Below, piece after piece: positions 9,651 through 20,088 of a stretch of 64,000 nucleotides of DNA. A program made the translations under genes and the position numbers. The stretch lies in the NCBI RefSeq assembly GCF_040253615.1, contig NZ_JBEJGY010000004.1:6324001-6388000 (forward strand). Reading direction: 5' to 3'. The notes beneath the pieces were generated by a model. The model was given only the letters and a program-made list of their open reading frames with translations. It did not search any database and had not been told where the DNA came from. Source of the DNA: Streptomyces sp. Edi4 (lineage in GTDB: Bacteria; Actinomycetota; Actinomycetes; Streptomycetales; Streptomycetaceae). Each line of letters begins with the position of its first letter. Position 1 is the first letter of the stretch.

Positions 9651-10073
9651 TTCTCCTCCGCCACCTTCCACGATCGCCGGGGACAGCACGCTGGAAGGGC
9701 GCTCTCCTCCTGCACAAACCAGTCACCGCCGGGCCTCCGGGCCGGCCGGGAGCGCGCGGGTGCGGCCGGGCGCCGTGCCCCGGTGGCCCGCCGACGGGCA
9801 GGCCCGCGGACGAGTCGTGCCCCCGTGTGGAGCGGCATCGGACCGCCCCCGACGCCCCGCTCCATGCCACCCCAGCCTAATGAGCCGTTCGCGCCACCGA
9901 ACGTATGAGCCGTGTCCCGCGTGGTTGTTTGGCGCAAAGTCGCCGTCCGGTTCCGGGGCGCCGACGACGGTGTCCCGCCCCGGCCACCGGCGCGGAACCG
10001 GGCGGTCCGCACGCGCCGCCGCCCGCCCCCGGCTGTGGGCCGAAGGCGGGCGGCGGGCAGGTGGGTGGCGCGA
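9651..10073. other. Intergenic region between peptidase and katG, nothing convincing
   Basis: About 420 bases between two minus-strand genes. Open frames here are Arg/Pro-rich and lack family resemblance or ribosome binding sites. It should hold the promoter of the peptidase operon and the end of the katG transcript, but I cannot place either with confidence. Confidence 0.4.
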
Positions 10074-12303
<2,230 letters not shown>

Positions 12304-12800
12304 GGCAATCCTTCTTGGCTCGGTGGATCACATTGCTCAGGAACTGAGGGCGGTGAGAGGGCCGGGGCGCGGGGTGGCCGGGCCGGGCGGGGACGCCGCG
12401 TCGCGGACGGCGCGGTGGGCAGACGGGGCTGCGTACACGGCTCGCGAAAGCGTACGGCCCACATGATCACGCGCCCGGAAAGGCGGCGCGGCGGTCGCGA
12501 GGAGACCGCCCGAGGGGGCAGCGCCCGGCGGCGCGCGGCGGACGGCACGCGGCCGGGAGCCGGTGCTCCGCGCCGTCGCGGCGACGATGCCCGATCACGA
12601 AGTCTCCAGATGGTGTGTCGCGTTGGTGCTGTGCTGCGTCCTTCTTGACCCTAGGCTAGCGCCGGTATCGATCCTACGATGGACTCAATCCAAGTCAAGA
12701 AGTCCACCAAGCCCATATTCCCTCGGGCCGCGCGCACCCGGCGCGTCCCTCGGGCCGCACCCCGAAACCCCCATCCCGACCCGTGGACAGGTGAACCTGC
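12304..12800. other. Divergent katG-fur intergenic region
   Basis: About 500 bases. The half next to katG is GC-rich with no gene. The half next to the regulator is more AT-rich and contains the promoter/operator described separately. If transcription of katG starts there, the mRNA has a leader of about 360 bases, or katG has a second, closer promoter that I cannot identify. Confidence 0.5.
12671..12698 (-). promoter_or_regulatory. Candidate katG promoter overlapping a Fur-type operator
   Basis: Read on the minus strand, TTGACT (12693-12698) is followed after 16 bases by TAGGAT (12671-12676), a good vegetative promoter pointing at katG. The spacer holds GACTTGGATTGAGTC, a 15-base near-palindrome with perfectly inverted GACT/AGTC ends. 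An AT-rich dyad inside a katG promoter, next to a Fur/CatR-type gene, is what is expected for peroxide-responsive repression. Confidence 0.55.
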
Positions 12801-13211
12801 ATGAGCGACCTGGTCGATCGGCTGCGAGGGCGCGGCTGGCGGATGACGTCCCAGCGGCGCGTCGTCGCGGAGGTCCTGAGCGGCGAGCACGTCCATCTGA
12901 CGGCCGACGAGGTGCACGTCCGCGCCGCCCGGATCCTGCCCGAGATCTCCCGGGCGACCGTCTACAACACGCTGGGCGAGCTGGTCGTACTGGGCGAGAT
13001 CATGGAAGTCTCCACCGACGGCCGCGCCAAGCGTTACGACCCGAACGCCCACCGCCCCCACCAGCACCTGGTGTGCTCGGGCTGCGGAACCATCCGCGAC
13101 GTCCACCCGACCGGCGACCCCCTGGCCGGTCTGCCCGCCGAGGAACGCTTCGGTTTCACCCTCTCGGGGGCCGACGTCACCTACCGGGGGCTGTGCCCGT
13201 CCTGCGCCTGA
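12801..13211 (+). CDS. Fur-family peroxide-responsive repressor (FurA/CatR type)
   Basis: 136 residues, normal length for the family. An N-terminal winged helix (RATVYNTLGELVVLGEI) is followed by the metal-binding dimerisation domain with HQHLVCSGCG and a C-terminal CPSC, two CxxC pairs that would hold structural zinc. In Streptomyces, FurA/CatR/FurS proteins repress the adjacent catalase-peroxidase gene and are inactivated by peroxide. The divergent position next to katG supports that role here. It lies about 500 bases from katG rather than directly in front of it. The start is ATG 12801. It remains intact although its presumed target is frameshifted. Confidence 0.9.
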   Translation: MSDLVDRLRGRGWRMTSQRRVVAEVLSGEHVHLTADEVHVRAARILPEISRATVYNTLGELVVLGEIMEVSTDGRAKRYDPNAHRPHQHLVCSGCGTIRDVHPTGDPLAGLPAEERFGFTLSGADVTYRGLCPSCA

Positions 13212-13358
13212 CGGCGGCGCCCGCGCGCCCCAGCCCGGCCGGCCCCCGGGCGAATGAGTCATGACCGACACTCCCGCAGCCGTGTCGAAGTTGGGCTGAA
13301 CGGGTGAGCGGCGTCATCATGGCCGGATGCAGATACAGCACGTGGGCGAGGTGGTCCG

Positions 13359-13742
13359 GTGAGCAGGTACGACGTCACCGACGAACAGTGGGAGGGCCTC
13401 GCCCAGGTCGTTCCCCTGCGCGGCCGCAACGAATGGCCGTCCAGAGTCGACCACCAGACCATCCCCGGGGACTACGCGACCGTCGAACAGCGGCGCTTCG
13501 TCGTCCTGCGGGTGCAGATCTTCGCCGACGCCCGTGAAGTGGCCGAATACCTCATGGCCCAGATCCCGGTCCTGCTCGACCTGACCGGCGCCGACCCCGA
13601 AGTCGCCAAGCGCATCCTCGACTTCAGCACGGGGGTCGTCTTCGGCCTCGGCAGCGCGATGCACCGCGTCGACCGCAACGTCTTCCTGCTCGCCCCGGCC
13701 GGCACGGAGGTCGAAGGCATCGCGGCGGCCGCCGTCCCCTGA
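13359..13742 (+). CDS. SepF-like cell-division protein
   Basis: 127 residues matching the SepF/DUF552 core: a beta strand with VVLRVQIFADAREVAEYL, then PVLLDLTGADPEVAKRILDF, the glycine-containing turn GVVFGLGSAMHRV and the closing strand RNVFLLAP. SepF anchors FtsZ to the membrane. This protein lacks the usual long N-terminal amphipathic helix plus linker, so it resembles the short paralogues (SflA/SflB type) of Streptomyces rather than the main SepF of the dcw cluster. The start is GTG 13359. It stands alone. Confidence 0.8.
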   Translation: MSRYDVTDEQWEGLAQVVPLRGRNEWPSRVDHQTIPGDYATVEQRRFVVLRVQIFADAREVAEYLMAQIPVLLDLTGADPEVAKRILDFSTGVVFGLGSAMHRVDRNVFLLAPAGTEVEGIAAAAVP

Positions 13743-13864
13743 CCCGGCCCCGTCTCCGCCACCTCCCCAAGGACCGTCCCGCACCGCCGCGCCGTCCCTC
13801 ATTCGTAGGAAGGCCGCCGAGGCGGAACGGTTCGTCAGTTTTCGGGCTGCGTACGGTCCCAGCC

Positions 13865-15019
13865 ATGACCACCACCCGTGACGAAACCGGCCGCCCCGAT
13901 CGACCCACCGTCACCGAGCTGCGGCTCTCGGCGTTCAGGGCGCACCGCGGCACGGCCATCGCGCTTGGCCCCCTCACCCTGGTCACAGGGCCGAGCGGCA
14001 GCGGCAAGTCCAGCGTCCTCGAAGCGTTCGAGGCCTTGGCCAGGCTCGGCTCGGGCGCGGCGCTCGGATCGGTCTTCCGCGACCCGGCCGGCTGTGTGCC
14101 CGAACGCGCCGGTGCCGACGCGCAGGGCCGCCGGGGCTTCCGCGTCGGCTGCACGGTGGACGGTCCCGCAGGACCCGTACGCCTCGACCTCGCCGTCCAG
14201 GCCGAACCCGAACTGCGCATCGTGGGCGAGCGGTTGACGAGCCGGGGGCAGACCCTTCTGAGCACCGCGCTGCGCGACCCGGGGCGCTCCACCGTCCAGG
14301 CGGCCTGGCACACCGCGGGCGCGGTCCCGGTCACCCGCGCGCCCCTGCCCGACGACCGCCTGGGCACCGCGCTGCTGCCCCTGCGCGTCGCGGGCAAGAC
14401 GGAGGGACAGCGGCAGGTCCTGGCCGCCGCCGAGCAAGTCGTCCTCGCCCTGCGCTCGGTGTTCCCCTGCGACCCCCAGCCCCAGCACATGCGCGAGCCG
14501 GTGGCGCCCCTGCGGGGGGCCGGCGGCGGCCGGCTCAGGCGCGGCTGCGACAACCTCGCCGAGGTCCTGCTGCGCACCCGTACCGAATGCGCCATCCGCC
14601 ACGGCCGTCTTGTCGCCGCGGCCCGGGCGGGCTGCCGGGGCCCCGTCACCGGCCTGACCACCGAAGAGCTCGCCGACGGCACGTTACGAGCCGTCCTGGT
14701 GCGCGGCGCCCACCTGCACGGCACCCCCGTCGGGCGCCTCGGCGAGGGCGAACTGCGCTATCTCGCCCTCGCCCTGGTCCTGCTCACAGGTCCCGGCGTC
14801 CTCGCCGTGGACCCCGTCGCCGAAGTCCCCGGGGCCATGCAGACCCTGACCGTCCTCGCCGACGGCCTCGACCGGGCGCTCGACCCCCGGCAGGCCCGCG
14901 AACTGCTCACGCTGGCGGCCGAGATGTGCGCGCGGGGCCATCTGCGGCTGCTCGCCGCCGTCGGCGACGCGGCCGGCGCCCGTGAGGCCGGGGCGACAGT
15001 GGTAGACCTGCGACCGTGA
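13865..15019 (+). CDS. AAA/RecF-like ATPase paired with MazG
   Basis: 384 residues with a RecF/OLD-like beginning (ELRLSAFRAHRGTAIALGPLTLVTG) and Walker A GPSGSGKSS near residue 43. Toward the end, GEGELRYLALALVLLTG corresponds to the signature region and VLAVDPVAEV to a weakened Walker B. There is no long coiled coil. It overlaps the downstream MazG-like gene by four bases (GTGA), so the two are coupled, which suggests a joint role in nucleotide sanitation or DNA-damage response. The specific function is unknown. Confidence 0.75.
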   Translation: MTTTRDETGRPDRPTVTELRLSAFRAHRGTAIALGPLTLVTGPSGSGKSSVLEAFEALARLGSGAALGSVFRDPAGCVPERAGADAQGRRGFRVGCTVDGPAGPVRLDLAVQAEPELRIVGERLTSRGQTLLSTALRDPGRSTVQAAWHTAGAVPVTRAPLPDDRLGTALLPLRVAGKTEGQRQVLAAAEQVVLALRSVFPCDPQPQHMREPVAPLRGAGGGRLRRGCDNLAEVLLRTRTECAIRHGRLVAAARAGCRGPVTGLTTEELADGTLRAVLVRGAHLHGTPVGRLGEGELRYLALALVLLTGPGVLAVDPVAEVPGAMQTLTVLADGLDRALDPRQARELLTLAAEMCARGHLRLLAAVGDAAGAREAGATVVDLRP

Positions 15020-15396
15020 ACCGACTCGACCTGACGGCCCTGCAACGCAGGCTCGCCGCCTTCGCCGCCGCCCGCGACTGGGGGCCCTACCACACCCCGA
15101 AGAACCTGGCCGCCGCGCTCAGCGTCGAGGCCGCCGAACTGCTCGAAATCTTCCAGTGGCTCACCCCCGAACAGTCGAAGGCGGTGATGAGCGACCCGGA
15201 CACCGCCCACCGCGTCAGCGACGAGGTCGCCGACGTCCTCGCCTATCTGCTCCAGTTCTGCGACGTCCTCGGCATCGATGTCCTCGCGGCGCTCGCCGCC
15301 AAGATCGACCGCAATGAACTCCGTTTCCCCGTCCCCGGAGCGGCCACCGCCCAACCCAACGTCCCGTCGGACACGGAGAGTCACACTTTCGAGTGA
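15016..15396 (+). CDS. MazG-like nucleotide pyrophosphohydrolase
   Basis: 126-residue all-helical NTP pyrophosphatase of the MazG/RS21-C6 type, which hydrolyses (d)NTPs to monophosphates. The metal-binding motif EAAELLEIF followed by the downstream EVADVLAYLLQFCD gives the typical E-E-x-E-x-x-D arrangement. The start is GTG 15016, overlapping the stop of the AAA ATPase gene. Confidence 0.9.
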   Translation: MNRLDLTALQRRLAAFAAARDWGPYHTPKNLAAALSVEAAELLEIFQWLTPEQSKAVMSDPDTAHRVSDEVADVLAYLLQFCDVLGIDVLAALAAKIDRNELRFPVPGAATAQPNVPSDTESHTFE

Positions 15397-15521
15397 CCGG
15401 GATACTCACAATCGCCTTGCTGTGCACAGATTTCCGATTTCCTCTGGCCTTCTGGCCCACCGAAGCTCACTCTAGGTAGTGGACGCGAACGTCGGGTCCG
15501 TCGCGGAATCGGGGGCATGGC

Positions 15522-16013
15522 ATGGATGCGGTGAGGCTCTTGAACGTCAGCAGGCACGCGCTGGCCCAGAGCGGTGCGGTGCTCGACGTCGTGGCCGAGG
15601 CCTGGCAGGCACAGGCGCTGGCCCAGGCGATCGGCGGACACCTCGCGGCCACCGGGCCGCCGGAGCTGCGGGGCGAGGCCCGGGGTCTGAGCGAAGCGGG
15701 CGCCCGGGGCTGCGCGGTCCTGGACCACCCCGGCACGCGGCGCGCGGGCGTCCGCGCGGTCCAGCTGTCCGATGTGCCGGACGCGGCAGCGGCGTTGGCG
15801 TCCCTCGGCGCCCTGCTGGGTGACGTCGCCATGGCACTCGTCTCGGTGGCCTGCGCCACGGACGACGAGGGGCTGTACTGGCAGTGCATGGAAGCCATCG
15901 ACGCCGCCGACGAATCCGGCGACCGCGTCCGTGGGATGCTGCGCCGCCTGACCCTGCGCCACCAGGAGAGATCGCCCGAGGCTGTGCGCGATTCGACGGC
16001 GGGGCCGCCATGA
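15522..16013 (+). CDS. Conserved Streptomyces protein (DUF6099-like)
   Basis: 163 residues, Ala-rich and helical, starting MDAVRLLNVSRHALAQS. The pattern (DVVAEAWQAQALAQAI, LSEAGARGC) resembles a conserved uncharacterised Streptomyces family that I believe is DUF6099. No catalytic motif or membrane segment is visible. The start is ATG 15522. Confidence 0.7.
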   Translation: MDAVRLLNVSRHALAQSGAVLDVVAEAWQAQALAQAIGGHLAATGPPELRGEARGLSEAGARGCAVLDHPGTRRAGVRAVQLSDVPDAAAALASLGALLGDVAMALVSVACATDDEGLYWQCMEAIDAADESGDRVRGMLRRLTLRHQERSPEAVRDSTAGPP

Positions 16014-16060
16014 CCGCGCGTCGAGCGGCGCGTCCAACGGCCAAGACCAAGCGCCCGGCG

Positions 16061-16303
16061 TCATGCGCCGCGCGGCTCGCTCCCCGGCGGGGACGGGGGC
16101 GGGGTGGCGTCGGTGGCGGGCTGAGTGGACTGATGGTCCGCGTCGAGCTGCGTCAGGTCCGCGCTCAGCGCCGCCATCAGCTCCTCCATCTGCCGCAACA
16201 GCCCCTTGGGCGCGCCTTTCTGCCCGGGCGCGGGCGACGGCGGCAACTGCTGTGGCACGCACTGTCGCGGTGCGCTCTGTTCCGGCACGGCTTCCTGGGA
16301 CAT
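16061..16303 (-). CDS. Small Pro/Gln-rich hypothetical protein
   Basis: 80 residues. The start at ATG 16301-16303 has GAGGAGGC directly upstream on the minus strand. The N- and C-termini are Pro/Gln/Ser-rich and flank a helical segment, GLLRQMEELMAALSADL. Upstream in-frame sequence is Arg-rich and unlikely to be coding. It converges with the gene before it. No known function. Confidence 0.6.
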   Translation of the reverse strand: MSQEAVPEQSAPRQCVPQQLPPSPAPGQKGAPKGLLRQMEELMAALSADLTQLDADHQSTQPATDATPPPSPPGSEPRGA

Positions 16304-16542
16304 GACGGCCTCCTCGGCCCGGGCCCTCCCGCGGGAGCGGGCAGGGCGGGGAATCGGTCGGCACACCGGCCACGGCCGCCGACACGCGGGCCGGGTGCTC
16401 CGGCTCCGCCCGAGCCAACGAACGCTGGGCGCCGACGTCACTGAGCACGAGGGCGGCGAACCATCACATCGTCACATATTCACCCGACCGGGCTTTCGTC
16501 GCGGGAGAGCGGCGAGCGCGGTTGACGGCGGTCCCACGGTGC

Positions 16543-16556
16543 AGGATGGAGGCATG
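16543..16556 (+). promoter_or_regulatory. Candidate leaderless -10 box of the LLM oxidoreductase
   Basis: CAGGAT (16543-16548) ends six bases before ATG 16554, the spacing expected when transcription begins at the start codon. GTTGAC lies upstream (16521-16526). The same CAGGATGG-GGCATG arrangement precedes the arginine deiminase gene. Confidence 0.45.
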
Positions 16557-17483
16557 GATCTGCGCATCTTCACCGAGCCCCAGCAGGGCGCGGGATACGA
16601 CACCCTCCTGACCGTCGCCAAGGCCACCGAAGACCTGGGCTTCGACGCCTTCTTCCGGTCCGACCACTACTTGCGGATGGGCACCGCCGACGGGCTCCCG
16701 GGCCCGACCGACGCCTGGATCACGCTGGCCGGCCTCGCCCGCGAGACCAAGCGCATCCGTCTCGGCACCCTGATGACCGCCGGCACGTTCCGGCTGCCGG
16801 GGGTCTTGGCCATCCAGGTGGCCCAGGTGGACCAGATGTCGGGCGGCCGGGTCGAACTGGGGCTGGGCGCCGGATGGTTCGAGGACGAGCACAAGGCGTA
16901 CGGCATCCCCTTCCCCAAGGAGAAGTTCGCCAGGCTGGAGGAGCAGCTGGCCATCGTCACCGGCCTGTGGGCCACAGAAGTGGGCCGCACCTTCGACTAC
17001 CGCGGCACCTACTACCAGCTCAGTGACTCGCCCGCGCTCCCCAAGCCCGCGCAGAGCAAGGTGCCCGTCCTGATCGGTGGCCACGGGGCGACCCGCACCC
17101 CGCGCCTGGCCGCGCGGTACGCCGACGAATTCAACATCCCGTTCGCCTCCGTCGAGGACAGCGAGCGGCAGTTCACCCGGGTCCGGGCGGCCGCCGAGGC
17201 CGCCGGGCGCAAGGCGGACGACCTCGTGTACTCCAACGCGCTGGTGGTCTGCGTGGGCAAGGACGACGCGGAGGTGGCCCGCCGGGCCGCCGCCATCGGA
17301 AGGGAGGTGGAAGAACTCAAGGCGAACGGACTCGCGGGCTCGCCCGCCGAGGTCGTCGAGAAGATCGGCAAGTACGAGGCGACCGGCTCCTCCCGCATCT
17401 ACCTGCAACTGCTCGACCTCCACGACCTCGACCACCTCGAACTGATCTCCTCGCGGGTGCTGCCGCAGCTGACCGGAGCCTGA
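16554..17483 (+). CDS. LLM-class F420-type oxidoreductase
   Basis: 309-residue luciferase-like (beta/alpha)8 oxidoreductase. It begins MDLRIFTEPQQGAGY and contains LGFDAFFRSDHYL, MSGGRVELGLGAGWF and the PVLIGGHG segment typical of F420-dependent LLM enzymes in actinobacteria. Substrate unknown. The frame is open upstream to 16206, but that part is Arg/Pro-rich; ATG 16554 gives the canonical N-terminus. The stop is followed five bases later by the methyltransferase gene, suggesting co-transcription. Confidence 0.88.
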   Translation: MDLRIFTEPQQGAGYDTLLTVAKATEDLGFDAFFRSDHYLRMGTADGLPGPTDAWITLAGLARETKRIRLGTLMTAGTFRLPGVLAIQVAQVDQMSGGRVELGLGAGWFEDEHKAYGIPFPKEKFARLEEQLAIVTGLWATEVGRTFDYRGTYYQLSDSPALPKPAQSKVPVLIGGHGATRTPRLAARYADEFNIPFASVEDSERQFTRVRAAAEAAGRKADDLVYSNALVVCVGKDDAEVARRAAAIGREVEELKANGLAGSPAEVVEKIGKYEATGSSRIYLQLLDLHDLDHLELISSRVLPQLTGA

Positions 17484-17488
17484 GCCAG

Positions 17489-18508
17489 GTGCGTCCCGCC
17501 CGGAGCCTCGCGGCCGCCCTCGCGTACGGGACGGTGGTCCTCGACGGTGGCCTGGCCGGGCAAATGGAGGCTCAGGGCTGCGACTTGAGCGACGAGCTGT
17601 GGTCGGCCCGGCTGCTCGCGGACGACCCGGGGCAGATCCTGGCCGCCCACGCGGCGTACGTACGGGCGGGCGCCCAGGTCCTGACCACCGCCAGCTACCA
17701 GGCCACCTATGAAGGGTTCGCGCGGCGGGGGCTGAGCCGCCGCGAGGCCGGGGAGCTGCTGACCCGGAGCGTCCAACTAGCGCGCGTGGCGAGCGACTTG
17801 GCGGAAGTCGCGCCGGGCCCGGGCGACGCTTCAGGCCCTGGCGGCGGCCTCGGCCCTGGCAACGCCCTCGGCCCCGGCGGCGCCACCAGGGCCGAGGGCG
17901 TTGCCAGAGCGGCGCGGGAGGTCTGGGTGGCGGCCTCCGTCGGGCCCTATGGCGCCTTCCTGGCCGATGGGAGCGAGTACCGGGGGCGCTACGGGCTGAG
18001 CGTGCGCGAGCTCGAGCGGTTCCACCGTCCCCGGGTCGAGGCGCTGGTGGCAGCGGGGCCGGACGTGCTGGCCCTGGAGACGGTGCCCGACATCGATGAG
18101 GCCGAGGCGCTGCTGCGGGTGGTCGAGGGGTGCGGGGTGGCGGTCTGGCTCTCGTACAGCGTCGAGGGCGGGCGCACGCGGGCGGGGCAGGATCTGGCGT
18201 CGGCGTTCGCGCTCGCCAGGGGCCGCGAGGACGTGGTGGCGGTGGGGGTCAACTGCTGCGCGCCACGGGACGCCGACCGCGCGGTGCCGCTCGCCGCGTC
18301 GGTCACCGGCAAGCCGGTCGTGGTCTATCCGAACAGCGGCGAGCGCTGGGACGCGGGGCGCCGCAGCTGGACGGGCGAGGCGACGTTCGACGCGGCGTCG
18401 CCCGGGGAGTGGACAACTGCCGGAGCACGCCTGATCGGTGGCTGCTGCCGGGTCGGACCGGAGCGGATCGCCGCGCTCGCGGCCCGCGTCCAGGGCCGCC
18501 ACCCGTAG
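17489..18508 (+). CDS. mmuM: Homocysteine S-methyltransferase (MmuM/YagD type)
   Basis: 339 residues. It methylates homocysteine, probably with S-methylmethionine or SAM, to give methionine. Zinc ligands are visible in GVNCCAP and the C-terminal GGCCRVGPE. The N-terminus VLDGGLAGQMEAQGCDL and TTASYQATYEGF are family hallmarks. Between about residues 108 and 140 there is a Gly/Pro/Ala-rich insert not expected in the family, encoded by direct and inverted repeats (see the repeat at 17856-17907). The start is GTG 17489. Confidence 0.9.
   Translation: MRPARSLAAALAYGTVVLDGGLAGQMEAQGCDLSDELWSARLLADDPGQILAAHAAYVRAGAQVLTTASYQATYEGFARRGLSRREAGELLTRSVQLARVASDLAEVAPGPGDASGPGGGLGPGNALGPGGATRAEGVARAAREVWVAASVGPYGAFLADGSEYRGRYGLSVRELERFHRPRVEALVAAGPDVLALETVPDIDEAEALLRVVEGCGVAVWLSYSVEGGRTRAGQDLASAFALARGREDVVAVGVNCCAPRDADRAVPLAASVTGKPVVVYPNSGERWDAGRRSWTGEATFDAASPGEWTTAGARLIGGCCRVGPERIAALAARVQGRHP
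17856..17907. repeat. Perfect 19-base inverted repeat inside mmuM
   Basis: CTGGCAACGCCCTCGGCCC (17856-17874) and its exact reverse complement (17889-17907) flank a 14-base loop. It lies in the low-complexity insert of the methyltransferase. The sequence before it repeats GGCCCTGGC and CTCGGCCC elements, as from slippage or a small mobile palindrome. Confidence 0.85.
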
Positions 18509-18555
18509 CGAAATCTTTTGGTGCAAGGGGCCCGGACCAGGTAATACTCGGACAT

Positions 18556-20088
18556 GTGTTCCTGACCATCACCACCACCGGCACCCCTGACCGCCCCGCG
18601 ACCGACCTCGGTTTTCTGCTGCACAAGCATCCTGACAACGCGCAGCACTTCTCCACCTCCCACGGCACGGCGCACGTCTTCTACCCGGAGGCGAGCGCCG
18701 AGCGCTGCACGGCCGCGCTGCTCCTGGAGGTCGATCCCGTGGCGCTGGTGCGGCGCGGCGCGGGCAAGGGCCGGGGCGGTGCGCCCGACGCGGCGCTCGC
18801 GCAGTACGTCAACGACCGCCCCTACGCGGCCTCGTCGCTGATGTCCGTCGCCCTGGCCGGCGTCTTCAAGAGCGCCCTGCGCGGAGTGTGCGCGGCGCTG
18901 CCGGAACGGGCGGCCACCGCGCTGCCCCTGCGCGTGGAGGTGCCCGCGCTGCCCGCGCGCGGCGGCGCCGATCTCGTACACAAGCTGTTCGGGCCGCTCG
19001 GCTGGGACACGGTGAGCGCGCGACCCGTCGCGCTGGACGAGCAGTTCCCGCAGTGGGGCGACTCGCGCTATGTGAGCCTCGTGCTCGAAGGGGAGCTGCG
19101 GCTGGCCGACGCGCTGCGGCAGCTGTATGTCCTGCTGCCCGTGCTCGACGACGCCAAGCACTACTGGGTCGCGCCCGACGAGGTGGACAAGCTGCTGCGG
19201 GCCGGTGACGGCTGGCTCGCGGGCCACCCCGAACAGGAGCTGATCACCAGCCGGTATCTGGCGCGGCGCCGGAGCCTGGCGCGCCAGGCGATGGAGCGCC
19301 TCGAACTGGTGCGCCTGGCCGAGGCCGACGGCCTGGACGTGGAAGAGGTCGACAATTCCGTCGACGAGAACAGTGACACGCCCCAGGGGCCCGTGCCGCT
19401 GGCCGCGCAGCGCCGGAGCGCGATCGTCGCCGCGCTCGTGTCGGCGGGCGCGGCCCGGGTGCTCGATCTCGGCTGCGGGCAGGGGCAGTTGGTGGGGGCC
19501 CTCCTCGCGGACCCCCGCTTCACCGAGGTCGTCGGCGTGGACGTGTCCATGCGGGCCCTCGCCGTCGCGGCGCGGCGCCTCGGGCTCGACCGGATGACCG
19601 AGCGGCAGGCGGCGCGGGTGAAGCTGACGCAAGGCTCCCTCGCGTACACCGACAAGCGGCTGGGCGGATACGACGCGGCGGTGCTCAGCGAGGTCATCGA
19701 GCATGTGGACCTGCCGAGGCTGCCGGCGCTGGAGTACGCGGTGTTCGGCTCGGCGCGGCCGCGCACGGTGATCGTGACGACGCCGAACGTGGAGTACAAC
19801 GTCCGCTGGGAGACCCTGCCGGCCGGACACGTGCGCCACGGGGACCACCGCTTCGAATGGAGCCGGGCGCAATTCCAGGATTGGGCGCGCGCGGTGGCCG
19901 AACGCCATGGCTACGGCGTCGAGTTCGGGCCCGTCGGACCCGAGGACCCCGAGGTGGGCCCGCCCACCCAGTTGGCGCTGTTCACCCTGACGGGAGCCGA
20001 CGGATCCACCTCGCGCGAGGAGCGGTCCGCCTCGGGCGCCCTGGAATCCACCCCCCACCACACGCCGAAGGAGGCGACGGCGGCATGA
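18556..20088 (+). CDS. hen1: 3'-terminal RNA ribose 2'-O-methyltransferase Hen1
   Basis: 510 residues. The N-terminal half is the bacterial Hen1 ligase-activating domain (FLTITTTG onward). The C-terminal half is the SAM methyltransferase with VLDLGCGQGQL and the metal-binding EVIEH plus a downstream His. Hen1 methylates the 2'-OH at the break of cleaved RNA before Pnkp ligates it, so repaired tRNA cannot be cut again at that site. The start is GTG 18556; a TAATAC -10-like box at 18542-18547 suggests little or no leader. It overlaps pnkp by four bases. Confidence 0.92.
   Translation: MFLTITTTGTPDRPATDLGFLLHKHPDNAQHFSTSHGTAHVFYPEASAERCTAALLLEVDPVALVRRGAGKGRGGAPDAALAQYVNDRPYAASSLMSVALAGVFKSALRGVCAALPERAATALPLRVEVPALPARGGADLVHKLFGPLGWDTVSARPVALDEQFPQWGDSRYVSLVLEGELRLADALRQLYVLLPVLDDAKHYWVAPDEVDKLLRAGDGWLAGHPEQELITSRYLARRRSLARQAMERLELVRLAEADGLDVEEVDNSVDENSDTPQGPVPLAAQRRSAIVAALVSAGAARVLDLGCGQGQLVGALLADPRFTEVVGVDVSMRALAVAARRLGLDRMTERQAARVKLTQGSLAYTDKRLGGYDAAVLSEVIEHVDLPRLPALEYAVFGSARPRTVIVTTPNVEYNVRWETLPAGHVRHGDHRFEWSRAQFQDWARAVAERHGYGVEFGPVGPEDPEVGPPTQLALFTLTGADGSTSREERSASGALESTPHHTPKEATAA

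Noticed and set aside
15381..16448. 355-codon minus-strand open frame
   Set aside because: Covers the opposite strand of the DUF6099-like gene; only the 80-codon part at 16061-16303, in another frame, has a good start signal.
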